From Roseovarius salinarum (GTDB taxonomy: Bacteria > Pseudomonadota > Alphaproteobacteria > Rhodobacterales > Rhodobacteraceae), in assembly GCF_002834145.1 (NCBI RefSeq), contig NZ_PHNT01000006.1, positions 62,001 to 126,000 on the forward strand: 64,000 nt of DNA, written 5' to 3'. Position numbers and translations under genes: made by a program. Below, piece after piece: positions 43,855 through 52,235 of the stretch. How positions within the stretch are numbered: the first letter of the stretch is position 1; each line of letters starts with the position of its first letter. The notes below the pieces were generated by a model that was not told the DNA's origin, ran no database searches, and was given only the letters and a program-made list of their open reading frames with translations.

Positions 43855-45138
43855 TCAACGGGCCTCGGGGCGCCGCGCCCGGAGCTCCCCGCGGCCGTCG
43901 AGCCGCAGGAGCCAGCCGTCCTCGAACCCGAACCCCTGGCTGGAGGTGTGCCCGACCATCAGCATGCCGTCGGGCAGGGAAAGAAGCCCGGTGGGCTTGT
44001 CCCAGTAGCGGCCGCCGAACCTGCGTTCCCAGGCGACGGCGCCATCGGAATCGATGCCGAGAAGCCAGAGATCGCCGGCGCCCGCGTCGTCCGTCCAGGT
44101 GACGGCCGCCACCAGCAGGCTGCCGTCGGCCGCGCGGGCGAGGCCCCAGGGGGTGTCGCGCCCCGCGCCGCCCAGCCGGTCATGCCACGCGGTCGTTCCG
44201 TCAGCGTCGAGGCGCGCGATCCAGAGGTCGTCGCTGAGGGTGCCGTTGACGCCGACGGCCCCGGCCACGGCCAGGCCGCCGCCGGGCAGGGCCGCCAGCG
44301 CGGTGGCGGCCTCGAACCGTGCTGAATCGAACCTGCGCTGCCAGGTGATCTCACCCTGCGGGTCGAGGCGTAGAACCCAGGCGTCGTGACCATGCGCCGC
44401 GCCTCCACGGGATACCCCGGCGACGGCGATGTCGCCATTGGCCAGCGCCGCCACGTCGTAGGCCGCGTCGTGGCCGGGGCCGCCGTAGGTCCGTTGCCAG
44501 ACGACCCGGCCCGCCGCATCCAGCCGCAGCACCCAGAGGTCGCGGTCCCCTTCGCCCGTCGAGGCGCTGAACCCCGCGACGGCGAAACCGCCGCCGGGCA
44601 GGGCCGCAACGGCACGGGCGCGATCGTTGCCGGGGCCGCCGATGGCGCCGTCGAAAACGGGATCGCCGTCGAGGGCCACCTTGACGAGCCAGGCATCGCT
44701 TTCGCCGTTGCCCCGCGACCGGGTGTGGCCGACCGCCATGAACCCGCCGTCGGCGCCACGCGCCACGTCGTAGAGCTGGTCAGCGCCGGCGCCGCCGAGG
44801 GACCTGTTCCAAAGCAGGTGGCCGGCGTCGGAAAAGTGCAGGATCCAAGCGTCGTAATCGTGGCCGTTGCGCAAGCGCGAGTTGCCCACCGCGACAAAGC
44901 CGCCGTCGGGATGCGCGGTGGCGCCCTGGGCCTTGTCGTCCTCGCTGGTGCCGAACACGCGTTCCCAGGTGCAGGGCACGCCGCCGCCGGGGCATGCCCG
45001 CGTCTCCGCGCCGTCCGGGAGGCGCGGAGACAGAGACACCGGCGATGCAGGGGGCACGGGCGTTCCCGCGGCCGCCACCGCAGGGGCGAGACAGGCGGCC
45101 ATCAGGACGGCCGCGAGACGGAGAACGGCACCGGGCAT
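43855..45138 (-). CDS. Secreted protein of seven beta-propeller-like repeats
   Basis: A 427-residue exported protein with a signal peptide (MPGAVLRLAAVLMAACLAPA). Seven consecutive units of about 50 residues follow, each of the form W-x-R-x-(F/L)-G-G-x-G-x-D-x-A-x-x-(V/L)-A, then a G-G-x-x-V-A-G strand, then D-x-W-(V/L)-x-x-L-D-x-x-G. Examples are WQRTYGGPGHDAAYDVAALA and DAWVLRLDPQGEITWQRRFD. This spacing suggests a seven-bladed propeller related to delta-60/NHL-like repeats. No catalytic motif is seen. The start is the ATG at 45136-45138; no ribosome binding site is obvious. Probably a periplasmic or surface binding protein. Confidence 0.75.
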   Translation of the reverse strand: MPGAVLRLAAVLMAACLAPAVAAAGTPVPPASPVSLSPRLPDGAETRACPGGGVPCTWERVFGTSEDDKAQGATAHPDGGFVAVGNSRLRNGHDYDAWILHFSDAGHLLWNRSLGGAGADQLYDVARGADGGFMAVGHTRSRGNGESDAWLVKVALDGDPVFDGAIGGPGNDRARAVAALPGGGFAVAGFSASTGEGDRDLWVLRLDAAGRVVWQRTYGGPGHDAAYDVAALANGDIAVAGVSRGGAAHGHDAWVLRLDPQGEITWQRRFDSARFEAATALAALPGGGLAVAGAVGVNGTLSDDLWIARLDADGTTAWHDRLGGAGRDTPWGLARAADGSLLVAAVTWTDDAGAGDLWLLGIDSDGAVAWERRFGGRYWDKPTGLLSLPDGMLMVGHTSSQGFGFEDGWLLRLDGRGELRARRPEAR

Positions 45139-45240
45139 GCGACGAATATGGCGCTTCGACGTCCGTTCGTTAAGAGCCCGCGTGCGGGAATCGCAATCCC
45201 GAGGGGGCCATGGACAGCCTTGCGGTTTTCGCCTATCCGG

Positions 45241-45257
45241 CCCGGAAGACTTCCGGG
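45241..45257. promoter_or_regulatory. Perfect inverted repeat just before the aspartoacylase-family gene
   Basis: CCCGGAAG (45241-45248), one base, then CTTCCGGG (45250-45257): an 8-bp perfect inverted repeat directly in front of the ATG at 45259/45268. With a single-base spacer it is more likely a dimeric repressor site than an RNA hairpin. Confidence 0.4.
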
Positions 45258-45267
45258 GATGCGAAAC

Positions 45268-46302
45268 ATGGCAAGACGCAAGCCGTTCGATATCGGCGGA
45301 CAGACCGTTGCGCCGGGCACGCGGGCGACGATCGACGTGCCGGTCAGCCGGCTGTCGGATCACACCCCGGTGCATCTCTCGGTGCATGTCGTTCACGGCA
45401 GGAAACCCGGCCCGGTCCTGTTCGTGTCCGCGGCCGTTCATGGCGACGAGGTCATCGGCGTGGAAATCGTCCGCCGGCTGCTGCGCGCGCGCCCGCTGAA
45501 ATCGGTTGCCGGCACCCTGCTGGCGGTGCCCATCGTCAACACCTTCGGATTTCTCAACCACGCCCGCTACCTGCCGGACCGGCGCGACCTGAACCGCTGT
45601 TTCCCGGGGCTTGCGCAGGGGTCCATGGCGTCGCGTCTGGCGCATATCTTCATGACGGAGGTCGTGGCGCGCGCCGACCTCGGCATCGACCTGCATTCGG
45701 CGGCGATCCACCGCACCAACATGCCGCAGCTTCGGCTGACCCCGGGCAACGACCGGCTGTCGGAACTCGGGCGCGTTTTCGGGGCCCCGGTGATGATGGA
45801 ATCGCGGTTGCGCGAGGGGTCCCTGCGCATGGCGGCCGAGGAGGCCGGCGTCGACGTCCTGCTCTACGAGGGCGGCGAGGCGCTGCGGTTCGATGAACTG
45901 GCGGCGCGCGCCGGTGTCACCGGCATCCTGCGGGTCATGCATCACCTTGGCATGATCGGGCGCAAGGGTGTGCCGCAGCCACGCAACACCCCGGTGCTGT
46001 GCCGCGATTCGGACTGGTATCGCGCGCCGGCGGGCGGGCTGCTGCGCGGTTACGTGGGTACGGGTGACACGGTCGAACCCGGCACCGTGCTCGGCGCCAT
46101 CTCGGACCCGTTCGGCGAGGTGGAAACCGACGTCGCCACGCAGACCCGCGGGATCGTCATCGGGCGGACCAACATGCCGGTCGTCTACGAGGGCGACGCG
46201 CTGTTCCATGTCGCCGAGACAGCGAGCGGCGACGTGGCCGCGCGTGGGGTCGATGCGCACCTGCAGGCCGCGCCGCTGTTCGACGAGGACGAGATCATCT
46301 GA
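45268..46302 (+). CDS. Succinylglutamate desuccinylase/aspartoacylase-family hydrolase
   Basis: A 344-residue M14-type zinc amidohydrolase. VSAAVHGDEVIG supplies the H-x-x-E zinc pair and LGIDLHSAAI the late histidine. RDLNRCFPG corresponds to the conserved R-D-L-N-R-x-F-P-G of this family. Between lies AVPIVNTFGF. An in-frame ATG at 45259 (MRNMARRK) would begin inside the preceding inverted repeat, so I prefer ATG 45268 with GGGGATG upstream; the difference is three residues. The acyl-amino-acid substrate is unknown; DoeB- and AstE-like activities are possible, but no ectoine or arginine genes are near. Confidence 0.85.
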   Translation: MARRKPFDIGGQTVAPGTRATIDVPVSRLSDHTPVHLSVHVVHGRKPGPVLFVSAAVHGDEVIGVEIVRRLLRARPLKSVAGTLLAVPIVNTFGFLNHARYLPDRRDLNRCFPGLAQGSMASRLAHIFMTEVVARADLGIDLHSAAIHRTNMPQLRLTPGNDRLSELGRVFGAPVMMESRLREGSLRMAAEEAGVDVLLYEGGEALRFDELAARAGVTGILRVMHHLGMIGRKGVPQPRNTPVLCRDSDWYRAPAGGLLRGYVGTGDTVEPGTVLGAISDPFGEVETDVATQTRGIVIGRTNMPVVYEGDALFHVAETASGDVAARGVDAHLQAAPLFDEDEII

Positions 46303-46344
46303 CGGCCGGCAAGACACGGGCTGTCTGGCGGCGGCATGGTCGCC

Positions 46345-47034
46345 TCAGGTGGTCGCCTCCGAGTTGCGCGGCGCAAGAAAGATCGACACCACCAGCACCC
46401 CGAACACGAATTCGTAGCTTTCCCACTTCGCGCCCATCGGGATCACGCCGATCACGAGCGTGGCGATCAGCGTCAGGATGACGTGGCGTTGCGCGGGCAG
46501 CGGGATGGCCAGCCGGTCGGCCAGCCGTCGCAGCCAGCCCAGTCGCGCGCAGGCCAGCGGCAGGACGACGAGGTAGAGCAGGATCACCAGCGTGAGCGCC
46601 GGGCCGAAGACCGTGTTCACCAGGTGCGTGTCACCGACGACGAGGTTGTGGAAGTTGGTTTCGGTCTGCGCGTTGTGTTCGCGGAAGAATTCGCCTGACT
46701 CCCAACCGAAGACACGCTGGCCCCAGGAAATCTCCTCGCCCGAGCCGAACACGAAGGCGAGCGCGTAAAGCCACGTCAGGGCGGCGCCGAACCCGTGGCC
46801 CCGTGCCCCCAGGCGCACGGCGTTGCGCAGCAGGACGAGGGCGGCGATGAAAAGCAGGATCGCCGTGCCCCATTCGATCGGCCCGTCCTCGGTGCCGAAA
46901 CCGCCCCTGTAGGCCTCGCCCATCCCGGTCAGCCAGTAGCCCAAGGTGAACAGCAGCGTCGCATTGGCGAGGCCGAAAAGGAACGTGTCGGCGGGGCTGA
47001 GGGTGAAACGCGGCATCGGAGGAAGGTTTTTCAT
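46345..47034 (-). CDS. Paralogous membrane protein 2 (GEEISWGQR family)
   Basis: A 229-residue protein with about six hydrophobic segments. It shares an unusual conserved loop with its upstream neighbour: EDGPIEWGTAILLF near residue 50, then GSGEEISWGQRVFGWESGEFFREHNAQTETNFHNLVVG (about 95-133). The charged invariants (E, E, W, Q, R, E, N, H, N) look like a functional site facing one side of the membrane. No ribosome binding site is obvious at the ATG at 47032-47034; it may depend on translation of the upstream gene 37 bases away. Function unknown. Confidence 0.75.
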   Translation of the reverse strand: MKNLPPMPRFTLSPADTFLFGLANATLLFTLGYWLTGMGEAYRGGFGTEDGPIEWGTAILLFIAALVLLRNAVRLGARGHGFGAALTWLYALAFVFGSGEEISWGQRVFGWESGEFFREHNAQTETNFHNLVVGDTHLVNTVFGPALTLVILLYLVVLPLACARLGWLRRLADRLAIPLPAQRHVILTLIATLVIGVIPMGAKWESYEFVFGVLVVSIFLAPRNSEATT

Positions 47035-47071
47035 TCAAGGGTCGGGGTGGCATAAGCCATGGGCCGAGTTG

Positions 47072-47752
47072 TCACAAGGGCGCCTTTTGGTCCGGCTCGG
47101 CCGCGCGGTTTTGCGGGCGCAGGAATATCGAGGCCGCCAGCAGCGCGAACACCAGCTCGTAGACCTCCCAGTTGCGCGGCACGTCGATGGCGGCGACCAC
47201 GACGCTCGCGCCGACGGCGAGCAGCCCATGATGCGGCCATGGCACCGGCACGGCAAGCCCGTCGGCCAGCCGCCTGATCAACCGCACGCGGCCGTAGAGC
47301 AGCGGCAGAACGACGAGGTAGAGCAGCAGAACCGTGGTCAGCACGCTGCCGAACAGCGTCCGGCCCAGCCGGTGCCCGCCAATCGTCAGATTGTGAAGGT
47401 TCGTTTCCTTCTGGTAGTTGTTGGCCGCGAAGAATTCCGGCGTGCCCCAGCCGAAGATCCGCTGGCCCCAGGAAATCTCCTCGCCGGCGGCAAACACGAA
47501 CAGCGCGGCGTAAAGAACCGTCAGGGCCGCTGCCCCGCGCCGCCCTGCGCGCGCGAAACCCGGCGCGCGCGCCGCCAGCAGCGCCCCGGCCGCGAACAGC
47601 ATGAGCGCGGTGCCGGATTCGACAGGCCCGTCCTCGGCCGCGAAGGTGGTGCTGAAATAGCCGGGCACAAGGAATGCCAGCACGGGCGAGGCCGCGAGCA
47701 CGGCCAGCGCCAGCGCGAGCAGCGTTCGATCGATCAGCGTTCTCGGGGGCAT
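47072..47752 (-). CDS. Paralogous membrane protein 1 (GEEISWGQR family)
   Basis: A 226-residue, multi-spanning membrane protein (about six hydrophobic segments), paralogous to the protein encoded at 46345-47034. Shared blocks are EDGPVESGTALMLF and AGEEISWGQRIFGWGTPEFF, continuing with the N-x-Q-x-E-x-N-x-H-N-L motif, plus a common C-terminal half. CGAGGTG precedes the ATG at 47750-47752; a GTG two codons earlier is also possible. trcR lies upstream on the same strand. I do not recognise an assigned function; the loop residues might bind metal or a polar substrate. Confidence 0.75.
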   Translation of the reverse strand: MPPRTLIDRTLLALALAVLAASPVLAFLVPGYFSTTFAAEDGPVESGTALMLFAAGALLAARAPGFARAGRRGAAALTVLYAALFVFAAGEEISWGQRIFGWGTPEFFAANNYQKETNLHNLTIGGHRLGRTLFGSVLTTVLLLYLVVLPLLYGRVRLIRRLADGLAVPVPWPHHGLLAVGASVVVAAIDVPRNWEVYELVFALLAASIFLRPQNRAAEPDQKAPL

Positions 47753-47785
47753 CGGCACCTCGGGCAGTCGCGGGCGGGCACGGCG

Positions 47786-48559
47786 TCAGCCGCGGCCCGT
47801 GTCGTCGTCGTCCTCGGTCTCGTCGTCGTCCGGCAGGTTGAAGAAGCTGTCGGCGTCGGGCATTTCCTCCTCGTCGTCGCCCGACCCGGACTGTGCCGTA
47901 TCGTCACCGCCCAGGCTGAAGGTTTCCAGCCCCTCGATGGCGGTGGGCATCTTGGGTTCGGCCTCCATCTCGAGGCTCTGCTCTGTATCGAGCAGGCGGC
48001 GGCGTTCGTCGTCGCCGATCGTCTCGCCCTCCTTGGCCTTCTTGGCAGCGGCCTTCTGCACTGCCTCGTCCAGTTCCGACTGCTTGCACAGGCCCAGCGC
48101 GACCGGATCGACGGGCTGCATGTTGGCGATGTTCCAGTGCGTGCGCTCGCGGATCGACTGGATCGTGGGCTTGGTCGTGCCGACGAGGCGGGCGATCTGG
48201 GCGTCGGCCAGTTCGGGGTGGAACTTCACCAGCCACAGGATCGCGTTGGGCCGGTCCTGCCGCTTGGACAAGGGGGTATAGCGCGGGCCGCGGCGTTTTT
48301 CCTCGCCCTCGGCGGCGGGGTTGTGCTTCAGCCGGAGCTTGTGCAGCGGATCGGCCTCGGCCCTGTCGATCTCTTCCTGGGTGAGCTGGTTGTTGGCGAT
48401 CGGGTCGAAGCCCTTCACGCCGGCGGCAACGTCGCCGTCGGCGATGCCCTGAACCTCCAGTTCGTGCAGCCCGCAGAAATCGCCGATCTGCTTGAACGTG
48501 ATCGTCGTGTTGTCCACCAGCCAGACGGCCGTGGCCTTTGCCATGATCGGTTTCGCCAT
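47786..48559 (-). CDS. trcR: Cell-cycle transcriptional regulator TrcR (DUF1013)
   Basis: A 257-residue protein of the DUF1013 family, called TrcR in Caulobacter and Sinorhizobium cell-cycle work. The N-terminus, MAKATAVWLVDNTTITFKQI, and GFDPIANNQLTQEEI are conserved. An HTH-like segment lies around DAQIARLVGTTKPTIQSIRE. The C-terminal 60 residues are very acidic (DDDETEDDDD). GGAGGTCACGCGGG precedes the ATG at 48557-48559. It is divergent from the RNase T2 gene and upstream of the paired membrane proteins, which may be in the same transcript. Confidence 0.9.
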   Translation of the reverse strand: MAKPIMAKATAVWLVDNTTITFKQIGDFCGLHELEVQGIADGDVAAGVKGFDPIANNQLTQEEIDRAEADPLHKLRLKHNPAAEGEEKRRGPRYTPLSKRQDRPNAILWLVKFHPELADAQIARLVGTTKPTIQSIRERTHWNIANMQPVDPVALGLCKQSELDEAVQKAAAKKAKEGETIGDDERRRLLDTEQSLEMEAEPKMPTAIEGLETFSLGGDDTAQSGSGDDEEEMPDADSFFNLPDDDETEDDDDTGRG

Positions 48560-48690
48560 CCCGCGTGACCTCCTTTGAACAAATCTTTCCCGTCGCCTGA
48601 ATCGGCGGCACCCTGGCGGGTGCGGGTTACCGTTGTCGGGAAACTTGGCCGCGATATAGTCGCTTCCGCGCGGAAATGAAAGAGCGAAGT

Positions 48691-49347
48691 ATGCCGTCAT
48701 CCCCCCTTCCTCGCCTGACCCTCGCCCTTGCGCTGCTGCTTGTTCTGGCCGTGCGGCCCGCAGACGCACAAGACACGCCGGGCGCGTTCGACTATTACGT
48801 GCTGGCCCTGAGCTGGCAGCCGAGCTGGTGCGCGCTGGAGGGCGATGACCGCGATGCGCCCGCTTGCGCGCGCGGCACCGGGCACGGCTGGCTTCTGCAC
48901 GGGCTGTGGCCGCAGTATCACCGCGGCTGGCCCGCCTATTGCGACAGCGCCCGCCGCCCGCCGTCGCGCGCGATGACGCGCGCAATGGCCGACATCATGG
49001 GCAGCGCCGGGCTGGCATGGCACCAGTGGAAGAAACATGGCACGTGCAGCGGGTTGCCGCCGGCGGAGTATTTCGCGCTGTCGCGGCGGGCCTACCGCGC
49101 CGTCACCCGCCCCGAGGTCCTGCGCAAGCTGGATCGCCCGGTGAGGCTGCCCGCACAGGTTATCGAGGCCGCGTTCCTGAAGGCCAACCCGGACCTGGCG
49201 CGCGACGCGGTGACCATCACCTGCCGGGGCGGGCGGATCCACGAGGCGCGGATCTGCCTGTCACGCGGGCTTTCGCCGGTGCCATGCGGTCGCGACGTGG
49301 TCACTGATTGCCGGCTGGAGGGTGCCTTGCTGGCGCCCCTGCGCTGA
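48691..49347 (+). CDS. Ribonuclease T2 family protein
   Basis: A 218-residue secreted endoribonuclease. A signal peptide covers about residues 1-26. Catalytic segments are CAS I WLLHGLWPQYHRGWP (His) and CAS II WHQWKKHGTCSG (Glu position replaced by K-K-H-G pattern typical of RNase T2 with His). Several cysteines (C in WCALEG, ACARGTG, YCDSARR, CRGGRI) should form disulfides. Two in-frame ATGs are possible, 48676 and 48691; the second has AAAGAGCG upstream. It is divergent from trcR. Confidence 0.88.
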   Translation: MPSSPLPRLTLALALLLVLAVRPADAQDTPGAFDYYVLALSWQPSWCALEGDDRDAPACARGTGHGWLLHGLWPQYHRGWPAYCDSARRPPSRAMTRAMADIMGSAGLAWHQWKKHGTCSGLPPAEYFALSRRAYRAVTRPEVLRKLDRPVRLPAQVIEAAFLKANPDLARDAVTITCRGGRIHEARICLSRGLSPVPCGRDVVTDCRLEGALLAPLR

Positions 49348-49360
49348 GGCGCGACCTTTT

Positions 49361-49918
49361 CTAGAGGGACAGCAGCCGTTCCAGCAGCACCACGGCGGTC
49401 ACCGGCACCAGGGCGGCGTGCAGCACGTGGTCGAACCAGTTGCTGCTGCCGATCCCCGCGACCCAGAAGGCCTGCCCGGCCACGGCCACGAGGGGTATGA
49501 ACAGGCTGCCCTGCGCCATGCCATAGGCACAGACCGCCAGGACCATCCCGGCCACCGGCCACGGCGCGTAGCCCAGCCGGTAGACGTTCGCGGGCAGGGC
49601 GGTGGTGGCGGCGGCCAGGAAAAAGACATAGGCCACGAGGAAGGCGGCCAGCTCGACCGTCGTGAAGGGCAGGATGTCGATGCCGGCCATGCCTGCGAGG
49701 TGCCGCAGCGCCAGCACCGGCAGCACGGCGCGGAAACTGCCCAGCAGCGCAACCAGCCCCCGCAGCACGATCGTGTCACGGAACAGCACGGCGGCCACGG
49801 CCCCCGCGGCAAGGCCCGCCGCCACCGCCTGCGGCGGGGGCAGCACCAGCCCGCCCACCCCGGCCAGGACCCATGCCAGAAGGACGGCCAGCCAGAGTGT
49901 TGTCAGAACACCCGTCAT
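49361..49918 (-). CDS. Integral membrane protein of unknown function
   Basis: A 185-residue, very hydrophobic protein with about six membrane segments (for example TGVLTTLWLAVLLAWVLAGV and VAAGLAAGAVAAVLF). Its only polar motif of note is NWFDHVLHAALVP near the C-terminus. The ATG overlaps the stop of the BNR-repeat protein gene (ATGA at 49915-49918), so the two are coupled and may form a membrane complex. No family is recognised. Confidence 0.7.
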   Translation of the reverse strand: MTGVLTTLWLAVLLAWVLAGVGGLVLPPPQAVAAGLAAGAVAAVLFRDTIVLRGLVALLGSFRAVLPVLALRHLAGMAGIDILPFTTVELAAFLVAYVFFLAAATTALPANVYRLGYAPWPVAGMVLAVCAYGMAQGSLFIPLVAVAGQAFWVAGIGSSNWFDHVLHAALVPVTAVVLLERLLSL

Positions 49919-51099
49919 TGCGCGTTCACCCAGGCGTCGTTGAACACATGCGCGCGGATGCCGTGCTTGCCGCGCTGCGAATAAGCCAGGACGATGCTGC
50001 CGTCGCGCAGACGGCGCAGCATCGGGTAACGCACCGCGCGGTCCGCGTCGCCGCCGCCGTCCTCCAGCGTGGCGATGCGCCGCCAGCTCCGGCCGCGATC
50101 CTGCGAAAGCAAGAGCCGCAGCAGGTCGCTGCGCTGCGCGTCGTCGTTGAGCGCCATCAGGATCCTGTCACCGCCCAGCGCCAGCGCCGCCACCGGCGCG
50201 TCGGGATTGGGCAGGTCGCTGTCGTGGACGGCCGACCAGTGGCGCCCGCCGTCGGCGGTTTCGCTGACCAGCAGCCTGCGCGACCCGGTGCCGAAGTTGC
50301 GCAGGAAGGCGATGGCGTGGCGCTCGTCCAGCGGCACGATCATCGGCTGGATCGCGTTGCGCCCCTCCGGGATGCGGCGCACGTCGCGCACCCGCCCCTC
50401 GGCATCGAGGCGGACCAGTTCGCTGTAGCCGTGCTTCATCTCGAAATAGGCGGGCAGACCGTGGCTGCCGTCGGCGTAGGCGACCATCGGTGATTTCACG
50501 AGGTGCGAGCGGTTGAGCAGCGGCGACAGGTTCAGCTTGTGCGCCCGCACCGGGACGCGGCGATCGGGGTCGATGCGCACGTCGGCGACCGAGGCCATGG
50601 CCCAGCCGCCCACCGAGACCACGGTGGCGTAGAAGGCGTCGGGCGCGATTTCGTTCTGGATGGTGTTGCCCAGCGTGATCACCGCCTGGCGCGGCTCGAA
50701 ACAGGCGCTGAGCGCGCGGCGCGTGATCAGCGGTGCGGGCGTGTCGTGATGCCAGCCGCCCCCCGCGTCGCGGGAAAATCGGGCGTGATGGATGTCGACA
50801 TCCGCCTGCGCCTCTGCCGAGCCTTCGAACCAGACGAGCGTGAAGCCGTCATCCTTCACCGCGATCGCGGGGGAATGCGCCTGCCCCTCGGCAGGCCGGT
50901 GATCGAACACCGTCTCGAACAGCGGCGGCCCGTCGGCGGGGTGTTCGACCGGGAGGGCGAACCGCCAGTCCAACGGCCTGTCACGCCGGATCGCGACGGC
51001 GCTCAACCCGAGGCTGACCACCGCCAGCGCGCCGCCCCAGACCACGGGCGAGAGCTGCGCGAGCAGGGGATCGATCAGCGCCTCGATCAAGGCCGCCAC
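49915..51099 (-). CDS. BNR/Asp-box repeat (sialidase-like) membrane-anchored protein
   Basis: A 394-residue protein with one N-terminal membrane segment (VWGGALAVVSLGLSAVAI, about residues 20-37) and then a sialidase-like propeller. Asp-box-like motifs are seen (SETADGGRHWSAV; SQDRGRSWRRI), as well as the sialidase/Exo-alpha motif TLVWFEGSAEAQADVDI and RYPMLRRLRDGSIVLAYSQR. The region fits predicted sialidases of the BNR_2 type found with polysaccharide loci. The GTG at 51097-51099 is the best start. The gene is coupled to the small membrane protein. Sialic acid cleavage is not established. Confidence 0.78.
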   Translation of the reverse strand: MAALIEALIDPLLAQLSPVVWGGALAVVSLGLSAVAIRRDRPLDWRFALPVEHPADGPPLFETVFDHRPAEGQAHSPAIAVKDDGFTLVWFEGSAEAQADVDIHHARFSRDAGGGWHHDTPAPLITRRALSACFEPRQAVITLGNTIQNEIAPDAFYATVVSVGGWAMASVADVRIDPDRRVPVRAHKLNLSPLLNRSHLVKSPMVAYADGSHGLPAYFEMKHGYSELVRLDAEGRVRDVRRIPEGRNAIQPMIVPLDERHAIAFLRNFGTGSRRLLVSETADGGRHWSAVHDSDLPNPDAPVAALALGGDRILMALNDDAQRSDLLRLLLSQDRGRSWRRIATLEDGGGDADRAVRYPMLRRLRDGSIVLAYSQRGKHGIRAHVFNDAWVNAQ

Positions 51100-51232
51100 C
51101 CCGGCCCGCCGCGCCGATCATGCCGCACACCCAAGCCCTTCACCCGATTCGCCCCGTCGTCAGATTGCCGTATGTCGCGGTTATGACACCGGCCCGGGCG
51201 ATTGTCATCCGCCACCCCGGGCCCGGCGGCCG

Positions 51233-52225
51233 TCAGTCGCCGCCGTGCACCTTCAGGACGATCTTGCCGATGTGGCCGCTGCTTTCGATCCGCTCGTGCG
51301 CCGCGGCCGCCTGGGCCAGGTCGAACTCGGAATCCATCACCGGGGCCACGCGCCCGGCGTCGAGCAGCGGCCAGACATGGGCGCGCAGCGCCTCGGCGAT
51401 CTCGGCCTTGGCCAGGTCGCCTTGCGGCCGCAGGGTGGAGCCGGTGATCGTCAACCGCCGTGCCATCACCTGCGCGAAATTCAGTTCTGCCTTGGGACCC
51501 GACAGGAAGGCGATGTGAACCAGCCGCCCGTCGTCGGCCAGGGCCTTGACGTTGCGGGGGATGTAGTCGCCGCCCACCATGTCGAGGATCAGGTTGGCGC
51601 CGCCGTCGCCGCGCAGAACCTCGACGAAGTCCTCCTCGCGGTAGTTGATCGCGCGATCCGCGCCAAGGTCGGTGCAGACCTTGCACTTCTGGTCCGATCC
51701 GGCGGTGGCGTAGACCCGCGCCCCGAAGATGTGGGCAAGCTGGATCGCCGTCGTGCCAATGCCGGAACTGCCGCCGTGCACCAGGAACCGTTCGCCGGCC
51801 TGAAGGCGGCCGCGCATGAACACGTTGGTCCAGACGGTGAAGAAGGTCTCGGGCAGGCAGGCGGCCTCGCGCAGGGGCATGCCCTGCGGCACGGGCAGGC
51901 AGTGAGCGGCCGGGGTGGCCACGTATTCGGCGTAGCCGCCGCCGGGCAGCAGCGCGCAGACGCGGTCGCCGACCTGCCAGTCGGCGACGGTGGCGCCCAC
52001 TGCAACGATCTCGCCCGCGGCCTCCAGCCCCGGCAGGTCGCTGGCATCCGGCGGCGGGGCGTAGGCGCCCGCGCGTTGCAGCGCGTCGGGGCGATTCACG
52101 CCTGCGTAGGCGACCCGGATGACCACCTGGTCGGGGGCCGGCTGCGGCACCGGGCGCTCGACCGGTTGCAGCACCTCCGGCCCGCCGGGTTGCGTGATCT
52201 CGACCGCGCGCATCGTTTCGGTCAT
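51233..52225 (-). CDS. NAD(P)H quinone oxidoreductase (PIG3 family)
   Basis: A 330-residue MDR-superfamily protein of the TP53I3/PIG3-like group. The N-terminal RAVEITQPGGPEVLQPVERPVPQP strand and YAGVNRPDALQRAG match this group. The NADPH motif is VHGGSSGIGTTAIQLAHIFGARV and the C-terminal motif is SGHIGKIVLKV. No structural-zinc cysteines are clustered. It probably reduces quinones or electrophiles, possibly protecting the ubiquinone pool given that COQ9 lies immediately upstream (11-base gap) on the same strand. Confidence 0.88.
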   Translation of the reverse strand: MTETMRAVEITQPGGPEVLQPVERPVPQPAPDQVVIRVAYAGVNRPDALQRAGAYAPPPDASDLPGLEAAGEIVAVGATVADWQVGDRVCALLPGGGYAEYVATPAAHCLPVPQGMPLREAACLPETFFTVWTNVFMRGRLQAGERFLVHGGSSGIGTTAIQLAHIFGARVYATAGSDQKCKVCTDLGADRAINYREEDFVEVLRGDGGANLILDMVGGDYIPRNVKALADDGRLVHIAFLSGPKAELNFAQVMARRLTITGSTLRPQGDLAKAEIAEALRAHVWPLLDAGRVAPVMDSEFDLAQAAAAHERIESSGHIGKIVLKVHGGD

Positions 52226-52235
52226 CCTTGCCCCC

